The notes under the pieces: generated by a model
The model's database searches: none
The model's input: the letters and a program-made list of their open reading frames with translations, nothing else
Told to the model about the DNA's origin: nothing
Assembly: GCF_021134715.1 (NCBI RefSeq)
Contig: NC_060023.1
Coordinates: 2,356,001-2,420,000 of the forward strand
Reading direction: 5' to 3'
DNA: 64,000 bases
Origin: Daphnia pulex
Taxonomy: Eukaryota > Arthropoda > Branchiopoda > Diplostraca > Daphniidae
Program-made: the position numbers and the translations under genes
Shown here: in pieces, positions 61,957-64,000 of the stretch
Position numbering within the stretch: the stretch's first letter is position 1
Layout of the letters: each line of letters starts with the position of its first letter

Positions 61957-64000
61957 AAGGCGTTTACTCAATGCCCTAGTTTCGTGATGAACTGTGAAGA
62001 CTTAACTGTAATTTGAGAACATAAAAGGGATTCCCGGAAAAAAAAGGCGCTGATAGATAAATCAAACGCTTCTTTACGTCCACTCGATGAACATCAAAAC
62101 TTTCGAAATGCAAACACACTTCAGAGAAGTCAGCAAGTCTATAAACAAGTGTTGTCGAGTCTGGGCTGCGCCATACATTAAAAACGATGAAACATTTTGA
62201 GATTAACTCGGATTAACTTAGTATCGTGTAAGCGTGACGAAGGCAGCAACTGCTCGCTGCACCCTTGTTCCGTTTGATCGTACCATTTCTTTATTTAACA
62301 AAGACAAAAGTGTCGTAATTTAGCGTCATGGCGACTTGCAATATCTCAATGAAAAGTCTCCTATTCGCAGCGCAATTATTGGCGACTGTTTGTGGTCAAG
62401 ATTCTCCTTCTTTCTGGACCAAACTGCAAATTTCGCCCAACGAACTTTGTTCTATGCCGTTCGGTAGTTTTCGCGTCAACATTTACGAGCACGCCGAAAA
62501 TAGCAAGTTGAGTACACTTCCCGCCCGTTACAAATATTTCTACACTCCGATCGCCATGCTGGATCACACAAGCGCCACCAGTTCCTTCAACAACGTCACA
62601 AAACAACCGGAAATCCGTTTCCGTATTGAAATGTGGAACGATAAGGTCGAAAGTGAAGTAGTTAAATATCTGGGCAAAGTCATCGGTCAACCAGTTCACG
62701 ATCACCAGGTACAAGTTATTCCACTGGAGAAAGTAGTTCTGGTCAACACGATACCTTCAACTGCTTTCTCCCTCGGCAATAATTGGCTTCCCCTATCAGC
62801 TGCACAAATTCCTTCAATTTTCTCTGTCGTGTTTTACGCAAAACGATTGCGATCAACTGGCGCTCGACATGCGCTCTAACCCGAACAGTTTGACCATTTA
62901 ACTTTTGTTTAGCTTATCTTCACAGACGTCACAAACAAAGGAAACCACTATTCGCATCGACAATGTCGTTTCGGGACAAATGGTCAGCAATCTCTTGCAA
63001 CGATTTGGCCAAAAAGACGAGATTCTACTAACGACTAACGATGAGAAGCGACTATTGACAGAAACAACAACCAACATCCTCGTAGAAATGTTCGACGATT
63101 CGGACGTTGTTTCTCCAAATTCGGAATCGCAGATCTACAACATGTTAAGGAACTTGCTTTTCTCTAATAATAAGACGGTAGTCGAAGAGCAGAGCGACAA
63201 GATGTGGGACACGGTTTTCTGGAATGAGGAAAATTACCGACCGGACAAGGCAGCAAAATCATTAAACGAAGTCTACAAGAAGTTGGACGTGGAATCAAAG
63301 AAGAAACTGTCGGAAATGTATGAAACATTTCAAAAAGATGGACGGCCAAGAAAATGTTTTGTTCGCTATTGTTTCAGCGAAGGTACCGGTGACAACAGAT
63401 TTCGCCAAACACGGATCTACTTCCAAGGACGATATTGATAAATTTTACCAAATGAGTAAAGGCTATGTTGAATGGGATGGAGATAAATTCGTTCCCAAAC
63501 CGCTAGCTCTCAGCAAAATTAATCTTACACAATTGCGTGAAAGGCATTTGTTAAAAGATCGTAAAGTGATCATTCGTTACTCGATCGCTGTCTTGTCCAT
63601 CCCCATTAATTTTGTACAATACCGTGGATTGACTGTCACTGACGAATGGCGAAATTTGAAGGACAAGTTAAAAGGTATTTTGCTGCTTTTATTACGCGTA
63701 ACGTAAAATTTCAAATTTCCGACGATTTCTTTTTTTGAAAGAAACAAGGACCGCTCTTCTGAATTTGAAAAAGGACTTGAATGGTAGGAACATTGGACTT
63801 TAAGAACTTTTTCCTGATTTCTAAATTTTCCTGATAAATATTACTGGACAGAGAGAACAAATGCCATCGAGAATATTGGTAGGATCCTAATGTCCTGCGC
63901 TGATCTCCGTCAAATTGGACATAAAAAAAGTGGACTCTTTTCGATTATGGGACAAAAAAAGATGGAAACTGTCCACTGCAATTTTTCGAAGCAATCTAAC
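61957..64000. repeat. Segmental duplication, copy B (cut by window end)
   Basis: Direct-orientation partner of 55868-57909. It starts at AAAGGCGTTTACTCAATGCC with a sharp left boundary and continues to the last base of the window, so the true length is unknown. Confidence 0.9.
62328..63706 (+). pseudogene. Secreted-protein gene of unknown family, frame-disrupted, copy B
   Basis: Near-identical to the gene at 56238-57615, with the same signal peptide and the same three frame breaks. It has one further lesion: an additional C in the C run at about 62791 (CTTCCCCTATC against CTTCCCTATC), which diverts the first frame to a stop at 62877-62879. Several amino-acid changes relative to copy A cluster in the middle part (T to M, E to D, K to E, L to M, K to T). 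Sharing the older breaks means that the gene was probably already broken when duplicated. Confidence 0.7.

Overview
The window looks like nuclear DNA of an arthropod, most likely a branchiopod crustacean close to Daphnia. This is an inference from three things: compact genes with 50-120 nt GT-AG introns beside a few long ones, conserved animal housekeeping genes, and several secreted or repeat-rich families I cannot place outside such a lineage. There are no bacterial operons, CRISPR arrays or viral genes.

Layout. 1-1,671 (minus): the start of a secreted-protein gene that runs off the left edge; its signal peptide is split by a 1.55-kb intron. 1.7-13.5 kb: gene-poor AT-rich DNA with a dispersed 185-bp repeat pair and a tRNA-like element. 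13.5-14.4 kb (minus): magnesium-dependent phosphatase 1. 15.3-18.1 kb (minus): a ten-exon sn1-diacylglycerol lipase, beta type, arranged head to head with 19.3-23.6 kb (plus): a complete epsin. 26.5-41.0 kb (plus): non-muscle myosin II heavy chain (zipper/MYH9-10 type), eleven coding exons giving 1,982 residues, with long 5' introns that hold candidate regulatory sites and a possible 15-nt microexon at motor loop 1.

The right third is accessory-like. 45.5-46.4 kb: an orphan secreted protein with an acidic tail. 49.1-50.2 kb: two foldback or MITE-like elements, one with the TTAA target and CCC termini of piggyBac. 50.9-52.2 kb (minus): a tyrosine-rich repeat secreted protein with a clear TATA/Inr promoter next to a ~200-bp tandem repeat. 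54.1-54.7 kb: a leucine-rich-repeat pseudogene. 55.9-57.9 and 62.0-64.0 kb: a ~2-kb segmental duplication of a broken secreted-protein gene. Between these copies lie a degenerate multi-exon gene candidate, a duplicated tRNA-derived repeat and a small two-exon gene candidate.

The conserved genes form no single pathway. Epsin acts in clathrin endocytosis, diacylglycerol lipase in lipid signalling, myosin II in actin contractility and MDP1 in protein repair/phosphatase chemistry. The most unusual material is the tyrosine-rich protein, the orphan acidic secreted protein, the duplicated broken gene and the mobile-element relics. Exon boundaries were read by eye from splice sites and reading-frame phase, with no transcript evidence.
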